A stretch of 64,000 nt of DNA from CAVRXQ01 sp963725215 (GCA_963725215.1 CAVRXQ010000007.1:124001-188000), one strand, 5' to 3'. Shown: positions 33,743 to 42,205, counted from the stretch's first letter. Notes: a model not told the origin generated them from the letters alone. Numbers and translations are program-made.

Positions 33743-34362
33743 CAGCGGGCACCGAGTGGGGCGAGCCGCGGTCCCGGACCCCTGCCTCCACGACCTTGGT
33801 GGGCGGGGCCGAGGAACCCGGCTTCGGTGGCTCTGTGGATCTTCTTGTTGACCGTCGAGACCGTCTGGTCGAGGCGCTTGGCCAGATCCTCAGCGATGCG
33901 GTCAACCCCGTTGGTGTCCTGCACGTCCAGGTAGAGGCGAGCGATTGCCTCAAGTTCGTCGTCAGAGTAGGGCCGGCGTCCCCGTTTCTTCTGCGCCCGT
34001 AGGTCGGCGAGGTCTGACGTCGTTTTCGCCAGATCACCGAGGACGTCCGTGTGCCGCTGACGTGTCTCCCGCAAGTCGGACTCGACGTGCTTCACCAGGG
34101 TTCGCTGCACGTCGGCGCGGAGTCGTCCGACCGGAAGGTTCAGGGTTGCGACGCTCACGCCACCAGCGGGGATTCGCTGCTCCTCGGCTGGTCGGAAGCA
34201 CAACTCAGAGATCACGAGCCCGTCCACCGTGACGAGGATCCGGCCGAAAACGGTCCAGCCATCGTGCAGGACCTCGAAGTGGGCGTCGCTCTCACCACCG
34301 GAGTCGAACTCGAACGTCGACCCGGGCCATCCCTCGACCTCGTACCCCTTCTGAGCAGCCAT
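33742..34362 (-). CDS. Unknown island regulator with C-terminal HTH
   Basis: Encoded directly upstream of the integrase, sharing its terminal base. About 206 residues from ATG 34362 (the frame extends to 34398). The N-terminal part (YEVEGWPGSTFEFDSGGESD, HFEVLHDGWTVFGRILVTVD) resembles no family I know. The middle is helical. The C-terminus (RRPYSDDELEAIARLYLDVQ to SVTNK-like DQTVSTVNKKIHRATEAGFL) looks like a helix-turn-helix. It is divergent from the Xis-like gene, and an inverted repeat lies between them. I infer a regulator of the integration module; moderate confidence. Confidence 0.7.
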   Translation of the reverse strand: MAAQKGYEVEGWPGSTFEFDSGGESDAHFEVLHDGWTVFGRILVTVDGLVISELCFRPAEEQRIPAGGVSVATLNLPVGRLRADVQRTLVKHVESDLRETRQRHTDVLGDLAKTTSDLADLRAQKKRGRRPYSDDELEAIARLYLDVQDTNGVDRIAEDLAKRLDQTVSTVNKKIHRATEAGFLGPAHQGRGGRGPGPRLAPLGAR

Positions 34363-34393
34363 GGCGTGAACCGTAGCCCATCCGGCGAAAAAA

Positions 34394-34434
34394 GTCAAGA
34401 GTTGCTTGACTCTGCCAGGTATCTGTGATTAAAT
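34394..34434 (+). promoter_or_regulatory. Xis promoter with overlapping inverted repeat
   Basis: TTGACT (34406-34411), a 17-nt spacer, and TTAAAT (34429-34434) form a plausible sigma-70-type promoter towards 34468. An inverted repeat GTCAAG-agttg-CTTGAC (34394-34410) overlaps the -35 box. An 8-bp direct repeat GCCAGGTA occurs at 34414-34421 and 34441-34448. This looks like an operator controlled by the divergent regulator. Confidence 0.6.
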
Positions 34435-34467
34435 GGTAGAGCCAGGTAACTCAACCGGAAAGCACAC

Positions 34468-34680
34468 ATGACGAACGAACTTCAGACAGAGCCCCGCAAA
34501 GAATGGTTCGACCTGGAAGGCGCAGCCGCGGAGTACCCCGGCGTGCTCACCCCTCGGCTGCTACGGACCCTCGTCGGACGGCGGGAGATCGCATTCAGTC
34601 GCTCAGGCCGAAAGATCGTTTTGCACCGAGACGACATCGAGACGTACCTAGCTGAACGTCGCCAGCCAGTCGCCCGGTGA
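34468..34680 (+). CDS. Excisionase-like HTH protein
   Basis: 70 residues: FDLEGAAAEYPGVLTPRLLR, TLVGRREIAFSRSGRKIVLH, RDDIETYLAERRQP. This matches the small MerR-like HTH of excisionases and AlpA-type regulators, with the wing Gly-Arg-Lys and the final helix DDIETYL. ATG 34468 after a promoter region. The GTG of the next gene overlaps the stop by 4 nt. Probably directs excision of the island. Confidence 0.8.
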   Translation: MTNELQTEPRKEWFDLEGAAAEYPGVLTPRLLRTLVGRREIAFSRSGRKIVLHRDDIETYLAERRQPVAR

Positions 34681-34961
34681 GTCCCGCCAGAGATGGCGAA
34701 GGGCGAGCCTCGGCAGCGAACCCTTTGGCCAAAACCAGTCCCGCTAAAGAAGAACTACTTAATTTTAGCGTGCTCTCACTCGTGAGGGTTGGGGATCTCG
34801 ATCCCGATTTACTTCGCGATCTCTCAACGCGTTGCCGCGCGCTCTCCGCGTGGCTCGACGACCTCGCGACTTATCCCGAACACGCGGAGAGCCGCTTCCG
34901 AACGACGCTGATTCGCGACTTCCAACAACTCGCGGACCGTGTTCGTCAAGCGGTGGCGTGA
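34677..34961 (+). CDS. Unknown small island protein
   Basis: 94 residues from GTG 34677 (GTGA overlap with the Xis-like gene). N-terminus low complexity; C-terminal half helical and charged (DLDPDLLRDLSTRCRALSAW, FRTTLIRDFQQLADRVRQAV). No family recognised. Stop overlaps the next ATG by 1 nt, so this is one tightly packed operon. Confidence 0.6.
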   Translation: MSPARDGEGRASAANPLAKTSPAKEELLNFSVLSLVRVGDLDPDLLRDLSTRCRALSAWLDDLATYPEHAESRFRTTLIRDFQQLADRVRQAVA

Positions 34962-35506
34962 TGGAACGCGAATTCGAATCACCACAAAGCGAGGAAGAAC
35001 TCGACGCTCGTTTGCTCGAGTCCATCGTCATCGACAATGAGCGATTCAACCGTCTGGGCATTCCCGAGGCCGACATCGAAGTCGTGTTCTGGGGATCGCT
35101 CCGGTGTGACTGGGGCGAAACCTTCAGCATCACAAGGTTTCGTCGCGCCCTGAAGGCGATGCGCACCGAGGTCGTGGTGAACGTCACTGGCCGATGGTTC
35201 CCTCGCATGAGTCCAAACGCTGCTGCACACCGAGATGCCACCGACGAGAAGGGCACTCGAATCTGCGCTCGTCGCGGATGCAAGGTCGAAATCTCCGAGA
35301 TGCGGGCCGATGCCGAGTTCTGTTCGTCCGGCTGTCGGAACAGGGCTCGTAGGCAGCACCAGGCAGCCAATTATCCGGTACATCACCGCAGGTCGGAGGA
35401 TACAGAAAACGGCCGGAATCGGGAGTCTGGACCAACTGACTCACCCACCCGAAAACACAGCGAAAACGTGACACGTTCCCGCCCAATCCAAAGGAAAGTC
35501 GCATGA
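34961..35506 (+). CDS. Unknown island protein with cysteine cluster
   Basis: 181 residues from ATG 34961 (TGATG overlap). N-terminal part acidic and helical (SPQSEEELDARLLESIVIDN), central part VEVVFWGSLRCDWGETF-like. The C-terminal part contains CARRGCKVEISEMRADAEFC followed by SSGCRNRARRQHQ, four Cys in a C-x4-C / C-x3-C pattern like the zinc-binding end of some phage and actinobacterial proteins, then a basic tail. Function unknown; possible nucleic-acid binding by inference. Confidence 0.65.
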   Translation: MEREFESPQSEEELDARLLESIVIDNERFNRLGIPEADIEVVFWGSLRCDWGETFSITRFRRALKAMRTEVVVNVTGRWFPRMSPNAAAHRDATDEKGTRICARRGCKVEISEMRADAEFCSSGCRNRARRQHQAANYPVHHRRSEDTENGRNRESGPTDSPTRKHSENVTRSRPIQRKVA

Positions 35507-35618
35507 CCACGCACCCGGAAACCACCACGAAGATCGGCAACCTCACCAACTGCTGAGCAACGGGACCGATCCCGAATGGGCCGCGTCGGCAACAAGCACG
35601 CTCTCCACGACAGGCGAC

Positions 35619-36191
35619 ATGCTTTACGCATCGAGTGCGAACTCGCTCGCGAGACTTGCGATCGGTTCGTCAACTCAGGTTCTGCAGTCCAGCGGCTCAG
35701 CTCCCGAATGGGAGACGCCCACCAATGGTTACGGGATCACCGGGTTCGCTGCGGCACCGATGGTCCCGGCTGTCGACCTGACAACGGCCCAGTCCTACAT
35801 CACGTCCGGCTCGGGAGCTGTGTCGCTCGGGACCTCGGCGACCAACATCACGAGCGTGTCTCTGGGCGCCGGCACATGGCTAATTCTGGCCGGTGCATCG
35901 TGCTTCAACCCCGACACAAACCATGCCTCTCAGGGGGACATCTGGATCGGCCCCAACAGCGCCAGCGCAACCGGGCTTTACGTAGCCAAACAGGTAGGTC
36001 TCCCCGAGGCCGGACTTTCTGGAACCTCCTCCTACGGATCGGTGGAAATGGCCTACGTTGAAACGCTCGGGTCCACGACGACCGTGTACCTCCAGGGAGC
36101 CTCTTCCAACGGAGCGATGAGCGCGGGGCCGTACGGCATCAACGTGACGACCGCGACGACGACTGGCATCACGGCCGTCCGCGTTGCCTAA
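35619..36191 (+). CDS. Phage tail-fibre-like protein, N-terminus disturbed
   Basis: 190 residues from ATG 35619. Contains the phage-fibre repeat style GDMLYASSANSLARLAIGSS, TQVLQSSGSAPEWETPTNG, then a Ser/Thr/Gly-rich jelly-roll-like C-terminus (GAVSLGTSATNITSVSLGAG, YGSVEMAYVETLGSTTTVYL). The same frame reads back to about 35554 (LSNGTDPEWAASATSTLSTT) without a start. An ATG at 35503 in another frame encodes MTTHPETTTKIGNLTN before stopping at 35556, so a single-base shift near 35550 would join them into one protein. No other tail genes are near, so a relic or cargo surface protein is likely. Confidence 0.65.
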   Translation: MLYASSANSLARLAIGSSTQVLQSSGSAPEWETPTNGYGITGFAAAPMVPAVDLTTAQSYITSGSGAVSLGTSATNITSVSLGAGTWLILAGASCFNPDTNHASQGDIWIGPNSASATGLYVAKQVGLPEAGLSGTSSYGSVEMAYVETLGSTTTVYLQGASSNGAMSAGPYGINVTTATTTGITAVRVA

Positions 36192-36303
36192 CGACACTTC
36201 GTACCTGCCGGCTTGCGCCTGATATCTGATCCCGCCGTGCAGCCCCCGCACCCGAACAGGCGACGCCAGTGCCGGTCCTAGACACTCAAGGGACGCGGGC
36301 GAA

Positions 36304-36325
36304 CACTCATTAGTTGTGCAGATAT
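36304..36325 (+). repeat. Imperfect direct repeat, left copy
   Basis: CACTCATTAGTTGTGCAGATAT; a similar stretch (CACTCGCTTAACC followed by GTGCAGATAT) lies at 37409-37431. The two flank the DUF4352 gene. The shared core GTGCAGATAT is 10 bp, so chance is not excluded. Confidence 0.35.
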
Positions 36326-36436
36326 GTCAACCCGGTTTAATCGGAATTGATGAGGGCTCGACGTTTGCTGTGGTCTTGTAGCTGTACAGCGACGAACAGT
36401 CGTATCGTTAACCAACCAAATGGACAGGAGGGTCCG

Positions 36437-37150
36437 ATGAAATCGGCTCGCTTCCTTGGTCTCGCGCTGCTAAGCACCTTGGTGTTCGCATCGATCGCAA
36501 CAGCTGCCGTCGCCAAGGTCACAAAGGGGTCTCTCCCTACCAAAACGGGCACCGACGTAAGCACGCTGATCACTCGTGAGAGCGCCGTGCAGACGGACCT
36601 CAATGCCTTCAAGAAGCTCGGTGCGCATTCCTCGATATCGAGTTGGGAGGCCAAGCTCAAGTCGGCTGAATCGGCACAAGCGTCAGCGATCGCAGCACTG
36701 AACGGCGATCTGAAAGCGAAGCCGAAGAGCTCGTCTTCTGGTGCCTCCACTGGCTCTGTTCTCTCGTTCAAGGACGAGAACGGCAACCCCTATCAGGTTC
36801 AAGCTGTCAACATCATTGATCCGGCCCAGGGTGCCGATCAGTTCACGACGCCCAACGCCGGTGACCGATTCGTTGCCATCGTGTTCAAGATCACAGATAC
36901 CGGAAAGAATCAGATTTCAGACGACGCCAACAGTGACGCCTCAATCGTCGCCTCCAATGACCAGACGTACACTGCCGACTTCGATTCCGTGAGCGAGTGC
37001 ACGAACTTCAACAGTGGGGAATACCAACTCGCGAACGGCCAATCCGTGACTGGTTGCGTCGTCTTCCAAGTCCCAACCGGCTTATCGGTCTCGGTCGTCG
37101 AATGGGCGCCCGGATTCGGCGAGAACTTCGGTGAGTGGAAGGTCCACTAG
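36437..37150 (+). CDS. Secreted DUF4352-domain protein
   Basis: 237 residues from ATG 36437, preceded by AGGAGGG. Signal peptide MKSARFLGLALLSTLVFASI with cleavage near ATAAVA. A helical spacer (SAVQTDLNAFKKLGAHSSIS) and Ser-rich linker precede a DUF4352-like immunoglobulin fold: NPYQVQAVNIIDPAQGADQF, NAGDRFVAIVFKITDTGKNQ, QTYTADFDSVSECTNFNSGE, QSVTGCVVFQVPTGLSVSVV. Two Cys could form a disulfide. Exported; role unknown. Confidence 0.8.
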   Translation: MKSARFLGLALLSTLVFASIATAAVAKVTKGSLPTKTGTDVSTLITRESAVQTDLNAFKKLGAHSSISSWEAKLKSAESAQASAIAALNGDLKAKPKSSSSGASTGSVLSFKDENGNPYQVQAVNIIDPAQGADQFTTPNAGDRFVAIVFKITDTGKNQISDDANSDASIVASNDQTYTADFDSVSECTNFNSGEYQLANGQSVTGCVVFQVPTGLSVSVVEWAPGFGENFGEWKVH

Positions 37151-37389
37151 CTCAGCGAACCGGCGTAATAGGTTCGATTAACCGCGAGTGCTGTCTGGCG
37201 TTTCACCAACTCAGCGATCTGGGTACGTGTCAGCTCAGATGGATGTGTCGCCGACCACGCGGCGACTCGTTCGGTCAGTTCAACTTTGTTTGCCTCGAAT
37301 CGAGGCTTCATGTACCGGTTGCGAGGAGATGGGTGCGGGAAACCGCGGAGGACTCGCTGCTGATCGAACGATTTGGGAACGACGATCAC
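37147..37389 (-). CDS. Possible small ORF, weak
   Basis: 80 residues. The C-terminal half has ordinary protein composition (FEANKVELTERVAAWSATHP, TRTQIAELVKRQTALAVNRT) but I recognise no family, and the start is uncertain. It is the only candidate in the 342-nt gap between the DUF4352 and lipoprotein genes. No other feature is visible there apart from the right repeat copy at 37409-37431. Confidence 0.25.
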   Translation of the reverse strand: MIVVPKSFDQQRVLRGFPHPSPRNRYMKPRFEANKVELTERVAAWSATHPSELTRTQIAELVKRQTALAVNRTYYAGSLS

Positions 37390-37492
37390 GAGTACCCCGG
37401 TAGGGGTTCACTCGCTTAACCGTGCAGATATACCGTGCGCTACCGAAAGAGAAAAGGGCTCGGTGTTAGCTGCTGACGTCGTATAACTCCCC

Positions 37493-38086
37493 ATGATGAA
37501 AAGCACTGTCGACGTCGTGACGACGCCTATGTTCACCCGCTCACGAGCGAGGGTGGCGCTACCAGCCTTCGCTCTCGTCCTCGTGTGCCTTCTCGCGGCT
37601 GCCTGCGGCGGCAACTCGACGCCGTCCTCGGTGGCGACCCTCGGGAGCTCAACAACTTCAACGACCGTCGCTGGCGCTGTCGGCAACAGTGGCGCGCCGC
37701 CGACCCCCCGGCAGCTGCAAGCACTGACCGTCTATGCCGCATGCGTGCGAAAGCACGGGATACCTCACTTCCCCGACCCTCCGTACGGCAACGGCGAACT
37801 AAGCCGGTTGGGATTCACGAAGGCGCTCCTGGGTGCCGCGAACAAGGCTTGCCACGCTGACGCGCTCGCCGCCGGCGTCGTTCCGGATCAGGCAGCGATT
37901 CAGCAGCACCTCAACCAGATGTTGGCGACTGCCCAGTGCATGCGGGCAAACGGCGTCTCGAACTTTCCTGATCCTAATTCCAGCGGCCAATTTCAGGGCG
38001 GATCGAATATCAACATAAACACGCCGAAGTACATCGCCGCAGCAAAAAGGTGCGGTGCAGCAGTTGGCGCGCCGCATGGCGGATAG
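37493..38086 (+). CDS. Lipoprotein with duplicated Cys/FPDP motif
   Basis: 197 residues. N-terminal signal with lipobox LLAAAC at FALVLVCLLAAACGGN, so it is membrane-attached outside the cell. Two similar segments follow: VYAACVRKHGIPHFPDPPYG and AQCMRANGVSNFPDPNSSG, each C-(V/M)-R-x-x-G-(I/V)-x-x-FPDP, then another Cys near the end (AAKRCGAAV). Such duplicated motifs are common in actinobacterial lipoproteins of unknown function. The tail is Gln/Gly/Asn rich. Confidence 0.8.
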   Translation: MMKSTVDVVTTPMFTRSRARVALPAFALVLVCLLAAACGGNSTPSSVATLGSSTTSTTVAGAVGNSGAPPTPRQLQALTVYAACVRKHGIPHFPDPPYGNGELSRLGFTKALLGAANKACHADALAAGVVPDQAAIQQHLNQMLATAQCMRANGVSNFPDPNSSGQFQGGSNININTPKYIAAAKRCGAAVGAPHGG

Positions 38087-38183
38087 TCGCCCGGCATGCC
38101 GGTCAAGTAATTCAGTTCAATTATTTGAGATCAAGTTTCACTCGCGAAAACGGCCCCGACATCGAGGCTCATCGCGATGTAGA

Positions 38184-38912
38184 TCAGGCAAAGCGGCGAG
38201 CGTCCTGAGCGGCGTAGCGGGCTACCACCGCGTCCGTCTCGGCCGTTGCGGAGATCGTTGTGGCGAGGTCGGGGAGGTCACCTGCTGGGATGGCGCACGT
38301 CATTTCGTCTGGTGTCATGCCGGTACGGGCCCGAGAGAGCGCGCAGCCGACGCTCGCAGCTGGAGTCTTTTGTTCTTTGGCGAGCGCAACGATGTGGCAC
38401 TGTGGCTTTCCTTCGATCCTGAGCCCCGGCATTGCGTCAGAGAGCACCATCAGCTGGCGAGCGTTGACGCGCAGCAAGACGACGTCGGGGTCGACGTTGT
38501 CGGGGGTGTCGGCGAGCGGACCGTAGGTGACTGCGCCCGGTCGTTCGGTTATGACTGGGATCTGTGCAACCGCCGCGGGGCTCACCCAGTCCGAACCGAC
38601 GAGCGCGGCCACGTCGTCGTTGTTGGCGACGTCCTCGAGCGAGGCAAAGCCGTGCGTCAGCCTACCGACGCTGCAGTTGCCGTGATCTTCGGCGACCGTC
38701 GAGAAGGTAGCGTCGCCCGCCCGCATCCAAAAGACGCAGCCCGCCGCGACGCGGCCGGCTCTGCCGTCATCGGCGGGCTCGCTCATCGGAGCGTCGAAAG
38801 CCGCGACCCCTGCTGGTCGGTCCGCGCTGAAGGCAATGCCGATCGGAGGCGTCGCGAGATGAAGCACGCCGGTCAGCTCCTCACTAACACTTCGCCAATT
38901 CGTTCCCGCCAT
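38184..38912 (-). CDS. DUF169-family protein
   Basis: 242 residues from ATG 38912, with GGGAGGAGAGG upstream. DUF169 features: LATPPIGIAFSADRPAGV, FWMRAGDATFSTVAEDHGNC, TYGPLADTPDNVDPDVVLLR, VGCALSRARTGMTPDEMTCA. Conserved Cys in CVFW, GNCSVG, GCALS and TCAIP could bind a metal. The family's function is unknown to me; members occur near metal and redox genes. Divergent from the GAF gene at 39022. Confidence 0.82.
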   Translation of the reverse strand: MAGTNWRSVSEELTGVLHLATPPIGIAFSADRPAGVAAFDAPMSEPADDGRAGRVAAGCVFWMRAGDATFSTVAEDHGNCSVGRLTHGFASLEDVANNDDVAALVGSDWVSPAAVAQIPVITERPGAVTYGPLADTPDNVDPDVVLLRVNARQLMVLSDAMPGLRIEGKPQCHIVALAKEQKTPAASVGCALSRARTGMTPDEMTCAIPAGDLPDLATTISATAETDAVVARYAAQDARRFA

Positions 38913-39021
38913 GTCCTCTCCTCCCGTCGTCGTTTTTCTAGCGGCCATCCTGGGCGAACTCAAAAGCCCACCGAAACGGTCGTATTTGATTTGGAGTGCA
39001 GCTTTCAAACCGAGGTCGAAC

Positions 39022-39480
39022 ATGAGCGGGCGGTCTGAAGCCCAAGCGGCGATGACGAGGGCCACACAACAGGTCCTTCAGCTGATTCCAAACGCCGATG
39101 GATGCGTCGTCGTTCTTGTCGACGGCGACGAACTGGTCGAGACGTGTCGGGCGGGCAGCCTTGGACCCGAACAGATGCGCTTGAGCGTCAACGAGAGCCT
39201 GTCTGGGCTTTCGTTCCTAAGCGGCGCATCTTTTCGCTGCGACGACGCCATAGAGAATCCCTTCGTCGACCATGCCACGGCCGAACGCCTCAGTGTCGCC
39301 TCCTTCGTGAGCGTTCCGTTGCGCGATGGCACTCGGGCAATCGGTGCTTTCATTGCGGTTTCGAGACATCGTGCAGCATTCAACGAGACCGACGTCGAGA
39401 TGCTCACCGCTAACGCCCAATCATTGGAGAACGAACTTGCGCCTCGTGCGAGCAGGGTCCGACGCTTCGCAAGCAGATGA
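39022..39480 (+). CDS. GAF-domain protein
   Basis: 152 residues from ATG 39022; an in-frame ATG at 38911 would add 37 residues but is antisense to the DUF169 start. One GAF domain: LIPNADGCVVVLVDGDELVE, LSVNESLSGLSFLSGASFRC, NPFVDHATAERLSVASFVSV, PLRDGTRAIGAFIAVSRHRA, DVEMLTANAQSLENELAP. Small-molecule or redox sensor by family. Conserved Cys and His may bind a ligand. It has no output domain of its own. Confidence 0.75.
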   Translation: MSGRSEAQAAMTRATQQVLQLIPNADGCVVVLVDGDELVETCRAGSLGPEQMRLSVNESLSGLSFLSGASFRCDDAIENPFVDHATAERLSVASFVSVPLRDGTRAIGAFIAVSRHRAAFNETDVEMLTANAQSLENELAPRASRVRRFASR

Positions 39481-39688
39481 AATGGTTGCGGTCCGAGAAA
39501 TAGAGACCTATTCACCAGGCGGCGAGTAGCGACGAAGATTGGCGATGATCGCCAACGCAGTTTTAGCGGCTCAGTTCGCTCGGCGCACCTCGCAGGACCT
39601 CACCGATTCGATTCCGACTGCCGAGAGGTGAACTAGAGCGCCCCTGGAAACGCGATTAGGACGACGGATTGTTCGGGTGCCCAGCGAT

Positions 39689-39856
39689 CTACTCCTCGAG
39701 TTCCGTGGCGAGCCGATCCCGTTCGTGCGTCACGTCCCGCAACTGACCGAGGACTTGCAACGCGGTCTCCCGGTTCAGACCGCTCGGCTGGCACGGGGTG
39801 ACGATGGCCACCGAACGACGCAGCAGTTCGACTTCGTGGGGAAGTAAGTCGGCCAC
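39689..39856 (-). CDS. Small 55-residue island protein
   Basis: From GTG 39856: VADLLPHEVELLRRSVAIVT, PCQPSGLNRETALQVLGQLR, DVTHERDRLATELEE. All helical and charged, and coding-like in composition. No family recognised. A reading in the other frame here is Arg-rich noise. Confidence 0.55.
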   Translation of the reverse strand: MADLLPHEVELLRRSVAIVTPCQPSGLNRETALQVLGQLRDVTHERDRLATELEE

Positions 39857-39977
39857 GTGAAGATGGTACAGAACACATGTTCGTCCACTCCAGTTCCCTT
39901 AAATTCCAGGCTTGTAATTAAGGGATGAGGGCGATTCCTTTCATTCTCGGGTGGGCATTGATGGTCGTCTTGTGATC

Positions 39978-40011
39978 TTGACGCGCAAATGTAAGTGGCA
40001 CTAGATATACT
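39978..40011 (+). promoter_or_regulatory. Possible promoter for the Fic gene
   Basis: TTGACG (39978-39983) and TATACT (40006-40011, spacing 22, long) lie before the GTG at 40018. TAGATA at 40002-40007 would give spacing 18. There is no Shine-Dalgarno and the GTG begins 6 nt after TATACT, so a leaderless mRNA is possible. Confidence 0.35.
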
Positions 40012-40017
40012 TTAAAT

Positions 40018-41193
40018 GTGCAGGTAGACCGCTTCAAGAATTCTCCAGCGGGTCGGCTCACCCCCATCGAGGGTCACGACCGCAGGCTTGACCAGGACTT
40101 TCAGCATTTCGCCTTCATCCCGAATCCGCTGCCCCCAGCGATCCCACTTTCTCAGAGAACCCTCAGACTGCTAAGCGAGGCCGATCGGGCGGTCGGTGCG
40201 CTAGACGCGATGACTCGCCTTTTCCCAAGGCCGAACCTTCTGGTTCGTCCAGCCCTAACCAAAGAAGCGGTTGCGACCTCAGCCCTTGAGGGAACCTTCG
40301 CGCCGCTAGTCGACGTGCTCGAGGCTGATTACGTCGACGATCGCAAGAAGTCAGCTGAGGTTCGCGAAGTTCAGAATTACGTGCACGCGGCTCAACGGGG
40401 CTTGCAACTTATTAAATCGCTCCCGATCTGCATGCGACTCGCGAGACAACTTCAAAAGATATTGGTTAGGGGTACTCGAGGCGACGAATACGACGCGGGT
40501 GAGATTCGCGACAGGCAGGTGTGCATCGGCGATCGAGGACTCGGAATCGAGAAGTCGCGGTTTGTTCCGCCCCCGCCAGGCGATGAACTGAAGACCGGGA
40601 TCAAAGAATGGGAGTCCTGGATCAACGCCGACGATGACATTCCGCTACTTGTGAAGGCCGCCGTCGGGCACTACCAGTTTGAGACGCTCCACCCTTTCAG
40701 CGATGGCAACGGAAGGATCGGCCGACTCCTCATCACGCTCCAGCTCGTCAGCGCTGGCGTCATTGAATATCCGATTCTCAACCTGTCGCCCTGGCTCGAA
40801 CCTCGGCGGGATGCGTACACGGATCACCTTCTCGAAGTCAGTGCTACCGGAGACTTCGATCCTTGGGTCGCGTTCTTTAGTGAAGCTGTCGAGGAACAAG
40901 CAGAGGCGGCGCGCCACACGATTGATCGCCTGTTAGAGATGCGGAACCAATTCATCGACCTGCTTAAAGGAAATGGCGCCAGGGGAGTGGCTGTTGATCT
41001 CGCCGGCGACTTGATCGGTTACCCGATCTTGGCCGTCTCAGATGTCGTCGGTCTCTACGGCGTCAGCTATCCGACGGCGAATACCGCCGTCGACCGGCTT
41101 GTCCGAATGGGTCTCCTCCGCGAGATAACGGGTGGCCACTATGGCCGCATATTTCGTTGTGATTTGGTCTACGCAGCGATAGCCGCCTCATAG
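40018..41193 (+). CDS. Fic-family enzyme (class II) with HTH
   Basis: 391 residues, GTG start. Fic proteins transfer AMP or other groups to protein hydroxyls. Core motif HPFSDGNGRIGR (His 225 to Arg 236) is intact. The inhibitory motif (S/T)xxxE(G/N) is present at residues 87-92 (TSALEG), marking the class II type in which an N-terminal helix blocks ATP. The C-terminus has a winged-helix (ILAVSDVVGLYGVSYPTANT, VDRLVRMGLLREITGG). Also present: DDRKKSAEVREVQNYVHAA. Such Fic-HTH proteins often sit on mobile elements. Target unknown; a role as a toxin-like regulator is inference. Confidence 0.88.
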   Translation: MQVDRFKNSPAGRLTPIEGHDRRLDQDFQHFAFIPNPLPPAIPLSQRTLRLLSEADRAVGALDAMTRLFPRPNLLVRPALTKEAVATSALEGTFAPLVDVLEADYVDDRKKSAEVREVQNYVHAAQRGLQLIKSLPICMRLARQLQKILVRGTRGDEYDAGEIRDRQVCIGDRGLGIEKSRFVPPPPGDELKTGIKEWESWINADDDIPLLVKAAVGHYQFETLHPFSDGNGRIGRLLITLQLVSAGVIEYPILNLSPWLEPRRDAYTDHLLEVSATGDFDPWVAFFSEAVEEQAEAARHTIDRLLEMRNQFIDLLKGNGARGVAVDLAGDLIGYPILAVSDVVGLYGVSYPTANTAVDRLVRMGLLREITGGHYGRIFRCDLVYAAIAAS

Positions 41194-41440
41194 CTGCACG
41201 AGGCTTCGCATTTCGACGCGGAGGAAGCGACCGTGGGTGGACAGGGACATCAGTGTCCGGCGAACGATGCGGGCGCAAAGCGTCGAACGGCTCGACGTAC
41301 TGCTGGCTGCACGATCCAGCTCGCGAGCGAAAGCCACGCAAGCGCACCTGGACGTTCGGATCGTCACGCGGCTCCCGTTGAAACGCTGGCGCGTGACCTA
41401 CTGGTACACGGCCGCTTCGCGCAGTTAATCCTCTGATCGT

Positions 41441-42046
41441 TCATGGCTGCGCTGACACAGACCCGGAGCTGCCATATCCGGCCACCGGGTTGGCGCCGTC
41501 GATCTTCACGGTGAACGCTCCTGGGGTGGGCCGCACTGCTCTTGTGTCGATGAGCGTTGTGTCCCAACTATCCGGTGACTCGCTGACGATGCGCTCGACC
41601 AGACGCGAACAGAACACGGGAACGCTGACGAGTGCGAAGCCAGGCGTTGAACTGTCGACCGCGTAGCAGTCGGTGTCGGGGATGAGGTACACCGTGCGGC
41701 CTCCGACGGCGTGTGGCTTCGGTAGTCCGTAACCATGAAGCAAAGAGTGTCGCAACTCGACGACGATCTTCGCGTCCTCGCCACTGATCCCGTGCCCGAC
41801 CAGCAAGCCGGTGAGGCGTTTTCCGACGTGGCCGTGATCGGGTGTCATCGAGTCGAGCACCGTCATTCCGAGCGTGAGCCCGATCCAAGAGTCGTTGCCG
41901 GATCCATCGCCCGTTACCTCGTCGCGGCCGTTAGCGGTTCGCATGTCCTGTACGGCAAGCACGAGCGAGGAGTAGAGGCTTGTCGAGCCCAGTTCGCAAC
42001 GCAACATAGACACGTGCGAATTCGCGTGGTCGAGCTCCGAAGTCAC
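41441..42046 (-). CDS. Unknown protein with HEPN-like RxxxxH motif
   Basis: 201 residues from GTG 42046, preceded by GGGAGGTG. No named family recognised. The central helix contains VVELRHSLLHGYGLPKP, an R-x4-H motif (Arg 99, His 104) of the kind in HEPN ribonucleases, in an acidic, helical context. The C-terminal part is beta-rich (VYLIPDTDCYAVDSSTPGFA, LVSVPVFCSRLVERIVSE). A HEPN-like toxin or RNase is possible but only from this motif. Last gene of the island before the right attachment repeat. Confidence 0.5.
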   Translation of the reverse strand: MTSELDHANSHVSMLRCELGSTSLYSSLVLAVQDMRTANGRDEVTGDGSGNDSWIGLTLGMTVLDSMTPDHGHVGKRLTGLLVGHGISGEDAKIVVELRHSLLHGYGLPKPHAVGGRTVYLIPDTDCYAVDSSTPGFALVSVPVFCSRLVERIVSESPDSWDTTLIDTRAVRPTPGAFTVKIDGANPVAGYGSSGSVSAQP

Positions 42047-42205
42047 TTCGCCACCTCCCGCGCCAAGGCTCACCGCCGCGGCTGCACCACATTTGCACCA
42101 CACACGTCGGTTGCGAAGCGTCGCCTATCGCGAGCAACTGTCAGTTAGTGGGGGCCATGACCTCGGTGTCTTTCTGAAGCGCCAGGTCGGGCGGTCCTCG
42201 AAAAG

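Noticed and set aside
37135..37419. 94-residue plus-strand frame after the DUF4352 gene
   Set aside because: No Shine-Dalgarno and no family; overlaps a more plausible but still weak minus-strand frame.
39633..39878. 81-residue minus frame
   Set aside because: Arg/Pro/Ser-rich; the other frame of the same strand (39689-39856) looks more like a real protein.
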